Positions 53,960 through 63,862 of a DNA stretch of 64,000 bases are shown piece after piece. Origin of the DNA: Roseibium hamelinense (GTDB lineage: Bacteria > Pseudomonadota > Alphaproteobacteria > Rhizobiales > Stappiaceae); NCBI RefSeq assembly GCF_007830545.1, contig NZ_VLLF01000004.1, positions 186,001 to 250,000 of the forward strand, in the 5' to 3' direction. The position numbers and the translations under genes are program-made. The notes below the pieces were generated by a model. The model saw only the letters and a list, made by a program, of their open reading frames with translations, did no database searches and was not told where the DNA came from. Every line of letters starts with the position of its first letter. The stretch's first letter is position 1.

Positions 53960-55420
53960 TCAACTCCGGTCCGCTTCTAGGGACGTTTCAGCGTCTGCGG
54001 CATTGTCCGGAGCCGGCGGCGCAGACTTTAGGTATCCAACGACAGGGACACTTGTGAGGTAAGCTTCCGCAGCCTGTTCCACGTCCTCAATTGAAACACT
54101 TTGAATGCGCGCAGGCCATGTCTGGACATCTTCAATCGTCTGCCCGGTGGTCAATGCAGTTCCGAAGATCCGAGCCAAAGACACTTGGCTGTCCTGAGCG
54201 TAAATCGCATCGGCCACCATGCGGTGCTTTGCAGCCTCCAGTTCGTCTTCAGTGATCCCGTTTTCGATCAGGTCTTCCAAGACCGCCGAGATCCGGGGTT
54301 CCAGGTCCTCAAGTCTGGTGCCGTCAGCGGCTGTTGCGTAGATGCCAAAGCGGCCATCGTTCAGCGCACTTCCCTGATAGTAGCTCCCCGCCGAAAGGGC
54401 GATTTCCTCATCTAGGACAAGAGCCTTGTGTAAGCGGCTGGTGGGGCCGCCGCCCAAGACATAGGCGAACACATCAAGTGCTTCGGCTTCCAGATCGTCC
54501 GCAGTGGTTGCGCTTGGGACGACCCACGTTTGCGAGAGGGAATCCTGTTGAACCCTTGCATCAGTTAACGTAATCGCGCGCTCTCCCGATAGTGGCGGTT
54601 CAACGGGTCGTTGGCGTGCACCAGGGTCTGCCCGTCGCGGTAGTCGCCCGTACGTTTCTTCCGCAAGAGCCTGCACTTCGCTGGCGTCCACGTCGCCGGC
54701 CACAATCAAAACGGCGTTGTTTGGTGTGTAGAACCGGTCGTAGAACGCAATTGCCGATTCCTTGTTAAGGCCTTCAATCTCGCTTTCCCATCCTATCACC
54801 GGAGAGCCGTAGGGATGGTTGACGAATGTCACCGCATTCAACGCTTCGCCAAGCCTGGACTGGGGCCGGCTGTCCACACGGCTCCTGCGTTCTTCGAGAA
54901 CCACCTCGCGCTCTGGATCGACGACCTCATCACTTAAAACGAGGTTTGCCATCCGGTCCGCTTCGAGCTTCATCATGAGCGGCAGGTGCTCTTTGGCGAC
55001 GCGCTGGAAATAGGCCGTGTAGTCATAACTGGTAAAAGCGTTTTCCTGTCCGCCAAGATCCGCAATGACTTTCGAGAAAGCGCCGTCCGGATTGTCTTTA
55101 GTTCCCTTGAACATCAAATGTTCAAGAAAGTGCGCGACGCCGGACTGCCCTACAGGCTCATCGGCTGAGCCGACCTTGTACCACAGCATATGGGTGGCGA
55201 TTGGAGCGCGGTTGTCCGGGATTACAACCACTACCAACCCGTTGTCGAGCGTAAAGTGGCTGAGATTGGGAGCGATCGTCAGCTGGTTTTGACTGTCTGC
55301 AGCTTGTGCTATTCCCACAAGGCCTGGCGGAGTGGCTGCGCCGAACAGCATGGTTCCGCACAAAAGAACGGCCGTAACATGCCGCAGCTTTTGTCCTTTA
55401 AACGGAGTGTATTTGTACAA
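53960..55420 (-). CDS. M16 zinc metallopeptidase, active subunit
   Basis: A 486-residue exported peptidase with a signal sequence (HVTAVLLCGTMLFGAATP region) and the zinc motif HFLEH in GVAHFLEHLMFKGT. The downstream Glu of the extended motif is in DPEREVVLEERR. It is a pitrilysin-type processing protease, probably periplasmic. I prefer a TTG start at 55420 because AAGGAG precedes it at the right distance and gives a normal signal peptide. An ATG at 55465 would add 15 residues. It is upstream of the inactive M16 gene. Confidence 0.88.
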   Translation of the reverse strand: MYKYTPFKGQKLRHVTAVLLCGTMLFGAATPPGLVGIAQAADSQNQLTIAPNLSHFTLDNGLVVVVIPDNRAPIATHMLWYKVGSADEPVGQSGVAHFLEHLMFKGTKDNPDGAFSKVIADLGGQENAFTSYDYTAYFQRVAKEHLPLMMKLEADRMANLVLSDEVVDPEREVVLEERRSRVDSRPQSRLGEALNAVTFVNHPYGSPVIGWESEIEGLNKESAIAFYDRFYTPNNAVLIVAGDVDASEVQALAEETYGRLPRRADPGARQRPVEPPLSGERAITLTDARVQQDSLSQTWVVPSATTADDLEAEALDVFAYVLGGGPTSRLHKALVLDEEIALSAGSYYQGSALNDGRFGIYATAADGTRLEDLEPRISAVLEDLIENGITEDELEAAKHRMVADAIYAQDSQVSLARIFGTALTTGQTIEDVQTWPARIQSVSIEDVEQAAEAYLTSVPVVGYLKSAPPAPDNAADAETSLEADRS

Positions 55421-55532
55421 GTCATACTCCTTTGCATTCGGAGATCGAAAAAAACCCGAAACCATCTCGTTCCCATATAGGGCAGCGTTGGTTCCGGGTC
55501 TCATTACAGTTTCGTTAGATTGCGATGCGCTA

Positions 55533-56246
55533 TTACTTGTTTGCACCGCGCTGGCAGTGCCCGCCGCCGCGCTCCACGCAGCGCATGTCAAGTGGTGCCG
55601 AATCGTATTCGTCCCGAGGTCTTTCGGTCTTGACCTCGACGACCTGTGGCATCGGTGCATTGGGCGACGGCACGCTGTATTCCGTGGGGGGATCGGTCAG
55701 GTAGCGCCGTTGCGGCAGCTGGTTTTGCGTAGCAACAAGATTTTCCTGTTGCAGCGCGTTTGCAGCGTTGCCTTGTTCGCGAAGCTCTTCATTCGTCATG
55801 CGCTCGCCGGTGATCAACCGGTTTGCTCTTGCATCCGCTGCCGTTGCTTGAACCGTTGGTGCACCTCGGATGTCAATGCCGCGCATCTGTTCCGGGGTCA
55901 AAGGCGCATTTCGGTCCCGTCCGCCCTGCGCATAAAGGGCCCGGATGTCTTCCAAGTCCTGATTGACCTCGTTTTCTGGCCAATTCTCGGAGCTCCGACC
56001 GGCGACCTGCGTCTCCGGAGAGGGCAAGGCTGTCGGATTCGACGGCATTGCAAGTGGTGCGCGTGGTTTGTATTCGATCGGTTTTGCTTTTGGATCCACA
56101 GCGCCCAGGCCGGACATGACGCTGTTCACCAATGCGGTGTCCGGCGCTTGACTTGTTCCGTCAGCTGCCTGGCAGGCACCAAGCGCAATAAGCCCGAGCA
56201 GGGCGATGCCCCGTTTCAGGTTCGGGAGTTTTAGTTGCTCAAGCAT
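55533..56246 (-). CDS. DUF3035-like lipoprotein
   Basis: A 237-residue protein with a lipobox LLGLIALGACQA (Cys at about residue 25). It is acylated at the Cys by the LspA pathway, and the lspA gene is directly upstream. The Pro-rich region EYKPRAPLAMPSNPTALPSP recalls DUF3035 proteins, which occur between lspA and M16 genes in many alphaproteobacteria. Function unknown; probable outer-membrane or periplasmic lipoprotein. Confidence 0.8.
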   Translation of the reverse strand: MLEQLKLPNLKRGIALLGLIALGACQAADGTSQAPDTALVNSVMSGLGAVDPKAKPIEYKPRAPLAMPSNPTALPSPETQVAGRSSENWPENEVNQDLEDIRALYAQGGRDRNAPLTPEQMRGIDIRGAPTVQATAADARANRLITGERMTNEELREQGNAANALQQENLVATQNQLPQRRYLTDPPTEYSVPSPNAPMPQVVEVKTERPRDEYDSAPLDMRCVERGGGHCQRGANK

Positions 56247-56288
56247 TGGGACCTTCGCGTACTTGACCTTTTGAAATCGCCTCGGTTC

Positions 56289-56810
56289 CTATCCGCTTTT
56301 TGCGGCCGAATTGGGACTTTCAGTAAAACTGTCATACAGCAGTCCGACAACCCCTGCAACGATCCACACATCAGCGAGGTTGAACACGTACCAGGAAAAC
56401 GTCCCGACGTGAAAATGAACGAAGTCAACGACCGCGCCGTGATAAATCCGGTCGAGGCCATTCCCGAGTGCCCCTCCTATGACCAAGCCAAGCGCAAGCG
56501 CAACCAAACGCGACTGGGCCCGTGCGCCCCACACCCATAAGAACACTGTGGCTGCCAGGGTGATTGCGATCAGCAAAATCCGACCGAGATCAGTATATTG
56601 TTGAAACAGGCCGTAGGAGATACCCCGGTTCCAAACCAAGACAAAATCAAGCACCGGCAACAGCTGAACCGGGCCATAGGTGCCAAGATCAAAACTGTAG
56701 AGCAGCCAAAGCTTGGTTGCCTGATCTGTCAAGAAGCCGATCACGGCAACACTCAAGACGAAGGCGCTCAAGCGGCCCCATAGTAAGGGCCGCTTTTTCG
56801 TTTCATTCAT
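56289..56810 (-). CDS. lspA: Lipoprotein signal peptidase
   Basis: A 173-residue inner-membrane aspartyl protease that cleaves lipoprotein signal peptides. Four hydrophobic segments are present. The catalytic Asp residues are in GNGLDRIYHGAVVDFVHFH and FNLADVWIVAG. The start at 56810 lies five bases after the ileS stop; a GTG at 56843 is possible. It forms a cluster ileS-lspA-lipoprotein-M16-M16. Confidence 0.95.
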   Translation of the reverse strand: MNETKKRPLLWGRLSAFVLSVAVIGFLTDQATKLWLLYSFDLGTYGPVQLLPVLDFVLVWNRGISYGLFQQYTDLGRILLIAITLAATVFLWVWGARAQSRLVALALGLVIGGALGNGLDRIYHGAVVDFVHFHVGTFSWYVFNLADVWIVAGVVGLLYDSFTESPNSAAKSG

Positions 56811-56815
56811 TGCGT

Positions 56816-59776
56816 TCAAGCGGCAACATTCCTTGCGTCCCACTCCCGCAGCGCTTCCGCGTCGCGAAGGGTCACGTCCGGGTAATCCGGATCAGAGCCA
56901 ACCTCCGGCAGGATTTTCCAAGAGCGCGCACACTTGTTGCCCTTCGCAAGGCCCGGCACAACCGCCACACCCTGCGTGTCCTCAAGCGTAAACGCCCCAT
57001 CCGGCGCCGGCGTGCTAACCAATGTCAGCTGGCTCGTGATTGCGATGTCAGCCAGATCCTCATCTTCGATGGCGTCCAGCAACGCTGGATCGGTGACATG
57101 GACCACCGGATGCGCTTCCAATGACGAGCCAATTCGTTTCTCGCGCCGTTCGACTTCCAGAGCGCCGGTGATGACGCGCCGAACGGTTTTGATTTTTGCC
57201 CACTTTTCGGCAAGCGCCGCGTTGCTCCAATCGGCGGGAACTTCCGGGAATTGTTCAAGGTGAACCGATGTGTCCTGACCGTAGCGCGACGTCCAGGTCT
57301 CTTCCATTGTAAATGGCAGCATGGGCGCCATCCAGGTCACAATGCAGTTGAACAGCTTGTCGATTACAAAGAGAGCCGCGCGGCGTCGGACGGAACTCGT
57401 CTTGTCGCAGTAAAGTGCGTCCTTGCGGATGTCGAAATAGAACGCTGACAGTTCCACCGTCATGAATGTGAAGAGGTGGTGGAATACGCGTTTATAGTCG
57501 AAGTCCCTGTAGCCTTGGCGGACCAAGGCATCCAGCTCGGTGAGCCGGTGCAGCATCAGGCGTTCCAGCTCAGGCATGTCGCTCAAAGCAATTTCCTCCT
57601 TTGCGCCATGCGCAAGAGATCCGAGCATCCAGCGCAGGGTGTTGCGGAGTTTCCGGTAGCTGTCGACGTTTGTTTTGATGATCTCCGGACCGATACGTTG
57701 ATCTTCAGCATAGTCTGACGACGCGACCCAAAGCCTCAAGATATCGGCGCCATACTGTTTGATGATATCTTGAGGGAACACCTGATTGCCCAGAGATTTA
57801 GACATTTTGCGCCCGTCTTCGGCCATCGTAAATCCGTGGGTCAGGACGGCGTCGTAGGGCGCATGCCCGCGGGTGCCACAGCTTTCAAGCAAAGAGGAAT
57901 GGAACCAGCCTCGGTGCTGATCTGAGCCTTCGAGATATAAGACGTGGTCCTTACCGCCAAGTCCCTTCCGGCATGGGTTCAGGTCATCGCGCTTTTCCAT
58001 ACAAAACGCGTGCGTTGACCCTGAATCGAACCAAACATCCAGAATGTCCGTGACCATGTACCAGTCATCGGCTTTGTGATCGTCAGCAAGAAACCGTTCT
58101 TTTGCTCCTTCGGCGAACCACGCATCGGCCCCTTCAGCAACAAATGCGTCAAAGATCCGCTGGTTGACAGCCTTGTCACGCAGGATTTCGGAAGTGTCTT
58201 TATGGATGAAAACAGTGATTGGAACGCCCCAGGCCCGCTGACGGGAAAGGACCCAATCTGGCCGGTTCTCGATCATGGACCGCAACCGGTTTTGCCCGGA
58301 AGCGGGAACAAAACGGGTGTTGTCAATGGCAGTCAGCGCACGCGTGCGGAGCGTATCGCCTTTACCGGAAAGGTCCTTGTCCATATAGACAAACCATTGC
58401 GGCGTGTTGCGGAAGATGATCGGCTTCTTGGAACGCCAGGAGTGCGGGTACTGGTGCCGCATCCGGCCAAGGCCGATCAAGGCTCCGGCTTGTTTCAGAA
58501 ACTCAATATTTGCCTTGTTGGCTTTGCCCTTCTCGCCCTTGTGCGTGATGACCTGGTTGCCTTCAAGCCCTGGGGCGTCCTTTGTGTAGTAGCCGTCATC
58601 GGCGACAGTGAAAGGGATCGTCGTGTCAATCCCGCGGGCTTCGAGATCGCGCGTGTTGGCCATCCAGATTTCGAAGTCGTCCGCACCGTGGCTCGGTGCG
58701 GTATGAACAAAGCCGGTGCCAGCGTCATCCGTGACGTGATCGCCATTAAGAACCGGAACGTCGAATTGGTAACCGCCAAGGTTCAGATCCCGGTAAGGGT
58801 GTGCAAGCGTGACGGAAGACAGCTCCCCGGCGCTTACCGGGCGTACGAGCCGGAATTCTTCGATGCGGGCATTTTTGAAAACGTCACTGGCGAGGGCGTC
58901 CGCAAGGATGAGAAGGTCCCCTTTTTGCACCCAATTATCGTCGGGAAGCCCTTCCTGCGTGACTTCGTACAGACCGTAGCTGATATTTGAAGAAAAGCAG
59001 ACGGCCCGGTTGCCAGGAATTGTCCATGGGGTTGTGGTCCATATCACGACAGAAGCCTCAAGGAGCTGCTCGGCCGCAGCCTCGTCTGTGCCACCCGCTT
59101 CGACAACCGGAAATTTTACCCAGATCTGATCGGACTGGTAATCGTGGTATTCGATTTCAGCTTCGGCCAGCGCTGTTTTTTCGACAACAGACCACATGAC
59201 GGGTTTGGAGCCGCGATAGAGCTGGCCGGACATCGCAAACTTCATCAGCTCGTTTGCAATGACTGCTTCGCTTTCAAAGCGCATCGTTAAGTAAGGGTTG
59301 TCCCAATCGCCCTCAATGCCGAGGCGTTCAAACTCGCCGCGCTGAACCTTAATCCAATGCTCGGCAAACTCTCGGCATTCCTGCCGGAACTCGTTGATCG
59401 GTACCTCGTCCTTGTTTTTACCTTTGGCCCTATACTGTTCCTCGATTTTCCACTCAATCGGGAGCCCGTGGCAGTCCCAGCCCGGAACGTAATTGCTGTC
59501 GTAGCCCATCATCTGCATGGAGCGGGTGACAATATCTTTGAGGGTCTTATTGAGCGCATGGCCGATATGTATGTTGCCATTCGCATATGGTGGGCCATCG
59601 TGGAGGATGAACTTGTCCCGCCCCGCGCTTTGTTCTCGCAGCTTTTTATAGAGCTTCATGTCTTGCCAGCGCGCAAGGATTTCCGGTTCTTTTTTCGGTA
59701 GGCCGGCGCGCATTGGAAAGTCAGTCTGCGGCAGATTGAGTGTCTCGGAGTAATCACGTGTCGGTTTGTCGGTCAT
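56816..59776 (-). CDS. ileS: Isoleucyl-tRNA synthetase
   Basis: A 986-residue class I synthetase. HIGH motif: [15 protein letters not shown] (about residues 58-72). KMSKS motif: [12 protein letters not shown] (about 609-620). An editing domain lies between them, and a C-terminal anticodon-binding and zinc-type region follows. The start at 59776 ([20 protein letters not shown]) is preferred over an ATG at 59824 without homology. First of five same-strand genes. Confidence 0.97.
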   Translation of the reverse strand: MTDKPTRDYSETLNLPQTDFPMRAGLPKKEPEILARWQDMKLYKKLREQSAGRDKFILHDGPPYANGNIHIGHALNKTLKDIVTRSMQMMGYDSNYVPGWDCHGLPIEWKIEEQYRAKGKNKDEVPINEFRQECREFAEHWIKVQRGEFERLGIEGDWDNPYLTMRFESEAVIANELMKFAMSGQLYRGSKPVMWSVVEKTALAEAEIEYHDYQSDQIWVKFPVVEAGGTDEAAAEQLLEASVVIWTTTPWTIPGNRAVCFSSNISYGLYEVTQEGLPDDNWVQKGDLLILADALASDVFKNARIEEFRLVRPVSAGELSSVTLAHPYRDLNLGGYQFDVPVLNGDHVTDDAGTGFVHTAPSHGADDFEIWMANTRDLEARGIDTTIPFTVADDGYYTKDAPGLEGNQVITHKGEKGKANKANIEFLKQAGALIGLGRMRHQYPHSWRSKKPIIFRNTPQWFVYMDKDLSGKGDTLRTRALTAIDNTRFVPASGQNRLRSMIENRPDWVLSRQRAWGVPITVFIHKDTSEILRDKAVNQRIFDAFVAEGADAWFAEGAKERFLADDHKADDWYMVTDILDVWFDSGSTHAFCMEKRDDLNPCRKGLGGKDHVLYLEGSDQHRGWFHSSLLESCGTRGHAPYDAVLTHGFTMAEDGRKMSKSLGNQVFPQDIIKQYGADILRLWVASSDYAEDQRIGPEIIKTNVDSYRKLRNTLRWMLGSLAHGAKEEIALSDMPELERLMLHRLTELDALVRQGYRDFDYKRVFHHLFTFMTVELSAFYFDIRKDALYCDKTSSVRRRAALFVIDKLFNCIVTWMAPMLPFTMEETWTSRYGQDTSVHLEQFPEVPADWSNAALAEKWAKIKTVRRVITGALEVERREKRIGSSLEAHPVVHVTDPALLDAIEDEDLADIAITSQLTLVSTPAPDGAFTLEDTQGVAVVPGLAKGNKCARSWKILPEVGSDPDYPDVTLRDAEALREWDARNVAA

Positions 59777-60203
59777 GACTGGCCTGATCTTCGCTTTAAC
59801 GCTTACGCTTGTTCTCGTAATCAAGAGTTTTGGGGCCTGCGATCAGCGATTGCTGATGCTGGCGAACGGTGTAAACCGTGAACCCGGTCCCGGGACGCCA
59901 CAAACAAAAGGCGTTATCCGCGGGCCGGGCTTGTAATTCGGCGCCAACGGATCACTCCAAGTCGCTTGATATTTATCCGGTCAAATCGCATGCCAGCTGA
60001 CATACCAGCACTGCGGACGAGAATAAAGTCTCGGTGAAGCAATTGGTGGCTCTGTTTTGTCTGCAGTGAGACAAGGGAATGATAGACGATGCCCGAACGG
60101 CATTAGGCCCGAGTTTATCTGAGCGCTCGATTTCGCGCCGAATTCTATTTTCCTTAATACTTGTAGAAGAGGCTGCCGACGTCTTTGTTTTTGTCGGTGC
60201 ACC
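59777..60203. other. Intergenic region between ileS and the GT87 gene
   Basis: About 427 bases between divergent genes. It must carry the ileS promoter. I see no clear operator, RNA gene or ORF with a ribosome site here. Confidence 0.45.
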
Positions 60204-61442
60204 ATGCGATTCGAGCTGCACGCTTTGATTACCGGAGAACGGGTCCGTATTGCGTCACAGATGGCGCCAGTGGCCTACCTGTTTGCATTGTGCTTTTTCC
60301 TCTACGCTCTCGGCAAACCGGTTTACGGAGCTGGTTTTGTTTTTCCAATCGACTTTTTGTGCTTTTGGACCGCGGCGGAAGAAGCGCGGCTTGTTGGGCC
60401 AGCATTTGCTTACGAAAACCAGTTTTTAAAAACTGCCCAGGCGCCTTTCACGAGAGATGGGATGTATTTCCCATTCATGTATCCGCCGACATTCTTGCTG
60501 ACTATTCTTCCGCTTTCGTCCTTATCCTTTCTGACGGCCTACATTGTTTTTATGGGCCTGTCGCTTTCAGTTTATGCAGTTACTGGCCGCTTGGTTTGGG
60601 GAAACTGGCAAGGGGCTATGTTTCTGTTGGCTTTTCCGGCGACACTGAACGCTGCAGCGCATGGCCAGACGAGCCTCTTGACCTGCGCGTGTCTTGGGGT
60701 GGGACTATACTGCCTTAAGAATCGGAGGATGGTGCTCGCTGGCGTGTGCTTCGCGCTCATGACATTCAAGCCACAAGCAGGCGTGTTAATCCCATTCGCG
60801 TTGCTTGCAGGACGGTATTGGCAAGCGTTCATCGTAGCCTCTTTCGGCACGATTTTGTGGGCACTTATAAGCTGGGCAGTTCTAGGCACGGATACTTGGC
60901 TGGCATTTCTCGAACAGAGTTCGTTTGCTCGCAGTTTGATGTCTTCCGGCGTATTGGAATTTCACAAGATGATTTCTTTAAACGCGGCCTTGCGTTTAGG
61001 GGGGGTAAATGAAGACTTGGCAATCATCCTTCAAGCCGCCTTATCGTGTCTGCTTTTGGCGGTGGTCGTTCTAGCCTGGTCAAAAGATGCAATACCGTTC
61101 GAACTGAAGGCAGTTGTCTTGGTCAGCGCTGGACTGCTGGTAACTCCATATTCACTATCCTATGACCTAACCCTTCTTGTGCTTGCAGTTCTTTTCTTCG
61201 CAATCTACGCAAGGGCTTACAGCTACCGCAGTTCAGACATCTACTTGCTGGTTATTGCTGTCGCATTTAGCGGCGCGACCCGTATCCTCGGGGATGTCGG
61301 TATCCCTATCGGTCCTCTTCCTGCGGCCGCGATGCTGTATCTCGGTCTCAGCCGCTTGCAGGACCACATAACCTATTCCGAGCTAATTCCTTTCGGCGCA
61401 ATCAGGCTGAAGGGCCGTGAGAACGATACAAAGGCAGTGTAA
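60204..61442 (+). CDS. DUF2029/GT87-type membrane mannosyltransferase
   Basis: A 412-residue polytopic membrane protein with about 11 hydrophobic segments. It resembles the DUF2029 (GT87) family that transfers mannose from polyprenyl-phosphate donors. The acidic-aromatic FPIDFLCFWTAAEEARLVG (about residues 46-64) and FPFMYPPTFLLT (about 89-100) match family patterns. The start is uncertain; no ribosome site is obvious and an ATG at 60261 is possible. Codon use is less GC-rich than in neighbouring genes. Role unknown. Confidence 0.72.
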   Translation: MRFELHALITGERVRIASQMAPVAYLFALCFFLYALGKPVYGAGFVFPIDFLCFWTAAEEARLVGPAFAYENQFLKTAQAPFTRDGMYFPFMYPPTFLLTILPLSSLSFLTAYIVFMGLSLSVYAVTGRLVWGNWQGAMFLLAFPATLNAAAHGQTSLLTCACLGVGLYCLKNRRMVLAGVCFALMTFKPQAGVLIPFALLAGRYWQAFIVASFGTILWALISWAVLGTDTWLAFLEQSSFARSLMSSGVLEFHKMISLNAALRLGGVNEDLAIILQAALSCLLLAVVVLAWSKDAIPFELKAVVLVSAGLLVTPYSLSYDLTLLVLAVLFFAIYARAYSYRSSDIYLLVIAVAFSGATRILGDVGIPIGPLPAAAMLYLGLSRLQDHITYSELIPFGAIRLKGRENDTKAV

Positions 61443-61469
61443 GCCAAAGGTGGCAGGGCGAGCGGCTGT

Positions 61470-62465
61470 TTAAGCCCCGGGCATCAAAAGGGTGTCTATC
61501 TCGCCCAGAGGCTTCAAGCTGGAAAGAGCCGCGCGTGCTTCCAGGCTGTCTTTGTCCATCTGCGCCACGAGGGTTTCTGCGCTGTCAAATTTCTCCTCGC
61601 CTCGTAAGTAAGATACGACATGCGTGCGCAGTTTTTTTCCGTATAGGTCGCCCTGAAAGTCAAAAAGATGGATTTCGAAAAGGGGAGCGCCGTTGTCGAA
61701 AGTTGGCCGGCGGCCAAAACTAGCAACGCCATCAAACAAGTGATCCTCCACTCGAATTTTGACGGCGTAAATGCCATGCTTCAAAGGGCACCCGATAGGG
61801 AGCTGCAAATTGGCCGTTGGATAGCCGAGGTCGCGACCGCGCTTGTCGCCATGCCGGACTTCGGCATCAAAAAACCAGCGGTATCCTAGAAGTCCGTTCG
61901 CTAAGGCGATGTCGCCCTCGGCTAGCGCCTCACGGATCCGCGATGACGAGATCACTTGACGGCCTTCGTCGGTTTCTGGTTCAACCTGGGTGACCCCAAA
62001 TCCAAAGCTGAGGCCGCTTTTCTTCAGAAACTCTGGTGTTCCCATGCGGGCGCGCCCGAAATGAAAATCATGACCGGTGACCGCATGGAAAATCGCGAGT
62101 TTTGACATGAGGATATCAGAGACAAACTCTTGCGCTTCGACACCGGCAAATTCCCGAGAAAACGGTACCACCAGCACGCCATCCAATCCGCATGCTGCCA
62201 ACACCTCCGCCTTTTGTTTTTCCGGGGTGAGCCGGAAAACGGGTGCGTCGGGCTTAAAGACTGTACGCGGATGCGGCTCAAAGGTCATGGCATACACAGG
62301 TCGTTTTTCCCGATGTCCAATGGTTTGGGCAGCCCCCAACACGGCGCGATGTCCCCGATGCACGCCGTCAAAATTGCCGATCGCAACGACGCCGTTCCGC
62401 AAAGTTTTCGGGACATCCTCAAGGCCATTGACATGCTGGAATTGGCCAAGAGTCGCTTCAGTCAT
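61470..62465 (-). CDS. ribF: Bifunctional riboflavin kinase/FAD synthetase
   Basis: A 331-residue protein that makes FMN and then FAD. The N-terminal nucleotidyltransferase domain has AIGNFDGVHRGHRAVL (about residues 31-46) and the ISSSRIREALAEGDI signature. The C-terminal kinase domain contains GRDLGYPTANLQLP and PTFDNGAPLFEIHLFDF. It supplies cofactors for the FMN/FAD enzymes in this window. Convergent with the GT87-type gene. Confidence 0.95.
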   Translation of the reverse strand: MTEATLGQFQHVNGLEDVPKTLRNGVVAIGNFDGVHRGHRAVLGAAQTIGHREKRPVYAMTFEPHPRTVFKPDAPVFRLTPEKQKAEVLAACGLDGVLVVPFSREFAGVEAQEFVSDILMSKLAIFHAVTGHDFHFGRARMGTPEFLKKSGLSFGFGVTQVEPETDEGRQVISSSRIREALAEGDIALANGLLGYRWFFDAEVRHGDKRGRDLGYPTANLQLPIGCPLKHGIYAVKIRVEDHLFDGVASFGRRPTFDNGAPLFEIHLFDFQGDLYGKKLRTHVVSYLRGEEKFDSAETLVAQMDKDSLEARAALSSLKPLGEIDTLLMPGA

Positions 62466-62637
62466 AAGTCCGCCTTCATTTCGTCAAATGGTCCAGCGCC
62501 AAAAGGCGTTGCCTACCGTATGTGCAAAGTGGCACCGGCTATATTGGCCTCGATTTTGCGGCGGAAACTGACGTGTTGGATAAAAAAGGTCAAGTTGGAT
62601 TGGCGATGGCAGCCGAAAGCGATCAAGCAAGTGCCGT

Positions 62638-63084
62638 CTAGAGGTCAGTATCGGAGCGCAACGGAACCTTTACCAGCGCTTCTCCCTCGAGAACAACCTG
62701 ATCACCGACCTGGCATATACAAGAAAGGCGTGCCCGCGCGCCGCGTTCCATGAGCTCGGCCACTGTGACGGTAACGGTAACATCGTCACCAATACGGACC
62801 GGCGCCTTGAAGTTGAGCGTCTGTGACAAATAAATCGCACCAGGACCTGGCAGCCGTGTTCCCAGAACGGCAGAAATCAAGCTAGCAGTATAAAGACCAT
62901 GCGCAATGCGGGTTTTGAAAGGCGTTCGAGCGGCGAAATGCTCCGATAGATGGATTGGATTCCGGTCGCCGGAAACCTCGGCGAAGCCAACAACATCGGT
63001 TGAACTCACGTGTTTTTCGACTGACTCTGACATGCCGACCTGCAAGTCTTCAAAACACAGTTCTCTTAGTTCAAGGATTGCCAA
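62638..63084 (-). CDS. MaoC-like (R)-specific enoyl-CoA hydratase
   Basis: A 148-residue hotdog-fold hydratase. The active-site Asp and His are in SGDRNPIHLSEHFA (about residues 40-53), the usual hydratase-2 motif. It hydrates trans-2-enoyl-CoA to the (R)-3-hydroxyacyl-CoA, as in polyhydroxyalkanoate synthesis (PhaJ). The physiological path here is unknown. Monocistronic, 172 bases upstream of ribF on the same strand. Confidence 0.88.
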   Translation of the reverse strand: MAILELRELCFEDLQVGMSESVEKHVSSTDVVGFAEVSGDRNPIHLSEHFAARTPFKTRIAHGLYTASLISAVLGTRLPGPGAIYLSQTLNFKAPVRIGDDVTVTVTVAELMERGARARLSCICQVGDQVVLEGEALVKVPLRSDTDL

Positions 63085-63239
63085 TGTGACGCGCTCCCGC
63101 TGCCGGTCTTCTTATCACTCAAACACTACGAAAGCTGTGGGTTCCCGGCTATTGGGCTTTTGGTGAAGAAAAAAACAGCGCGTTATTAACGGACTTTTCA
63201 GGGCCTTGGCGTAATTTGCAGTGAGTGTGGGGAGGCGAG

Positions 63240-63255
63240 GACACTTTAAAGTGTC
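63240..63255. promoter_or_regulatory. 16-bp perfect palindrome upstream of the cheY-type gene
   Basis: GACACTTTAAAGTGTC is self-complementary over 16 bases. It lies 77 bases before the response regulator start in a gap of about 247 bases. It could be a binding site for a dimeric regulator. Confidence 0.45.
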
Positions 63256-63331
63256 TCTCTCCTTTTAAGTCAGAACGCGTTTCCACGGCCCAAGGCCAGG
63301 GGCCGCGCTAGTTGACAGTATGGAGTAGACG

Positions 63332-63715
63332 ATGGCCCTTGATCTTCAGATGCCGGTCCTCGTGGTCGATGACTACAAAACGATGATTCGCATTATTCGG
63401 AACCTGCTGAAGCAGCTTGGCTTCGAAGATATCGATGATGCTGCGGACGGCACCGAAGCTTTGGAAAAAATGAAACAGCGGCGGTACGGGCTGGTCATTT
63501 CCGACTGGAATATGGAACCGATGACCGGTTACGAGTTGCTGAAGCAGGTTCGCGCGGACGGCAGTCTCAGTAAGACGCCATTCATAATGGTGACTGCCGA
63601 ATCCAAAACGGAAAACGTGATTGCAGCCAAAAAAGCCGGAGTTAACAATTACATTGTTAAGCCGTTCAATGCCCAAACTCTGAAGGGCAAGATTGAAGCC
63701 GTTTTCTCGGACTAA
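63332..63715 (+). CDS. cheY: CheY-type single-domain response regulator
   Basis: A 127-residue receiver domain. Acidic pair VVDD (about residues 11-14), phosphorylation Asp in VISDWNMEPMTG (about 57), Thr in MVTAESKT (about 87) and the conserved Lys in NNYIVKPF (about 109) are all present. It likely signals from a chemotaxis histidine kinase to the flagellar motor, but no other che gene surrounds it except the incomplete gene downstream. Another CheY paralogue role is possible. Confidence 0.9.
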   Translation: MALDLQMPVLVVDDYKTMIRIIRNLLKQLGFEDIDDAADGTEALEKMKQRRYGLVISDWNMEPMTGYELLKQVRADGSLSKTPFIMVTAESKTENVIAAKKAGVNNYIVKPFNAQTLKGKIEAVFSD

Positions 63716-63729
63716 TATTACGAAGGTTT

Positions 63730-63838
63730 GGCGGCTGTTCGGTTGGGGAGCCGAGCCGCCAGGGCCACTCGAGACTTGGGGAAGAGTGCCGGGCGTTCCG
63801 GCACGCACTGCATTATCGACAGTGTTTTATGACTGTCG
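63730..63838. other. Three successive hairpins between cheY and the next gene
   Basis: Stems: GGCGGCT/AGCCGCC (63730-63736 and 63754-63760), GTGCCGG/CCGGCAC (63786-63792 and 63798-63804), and CGACAGT/ACTGTCG (63817-63823 and 63832-63838). None has a clear T-run. They lie in the 147-base gap and could form a regulated leader or terminator structure. Confidence 0.6.
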
Positions 63839-63862
63839 GCAATAGCTCTGGAAGGCTTCACT

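Noticed and set aside
55332-56234. 300-codon ORF antisense to the lipoprotein gene
   Set aside because: Overlaps the lipobox protein fully; composition unlike a real protein.
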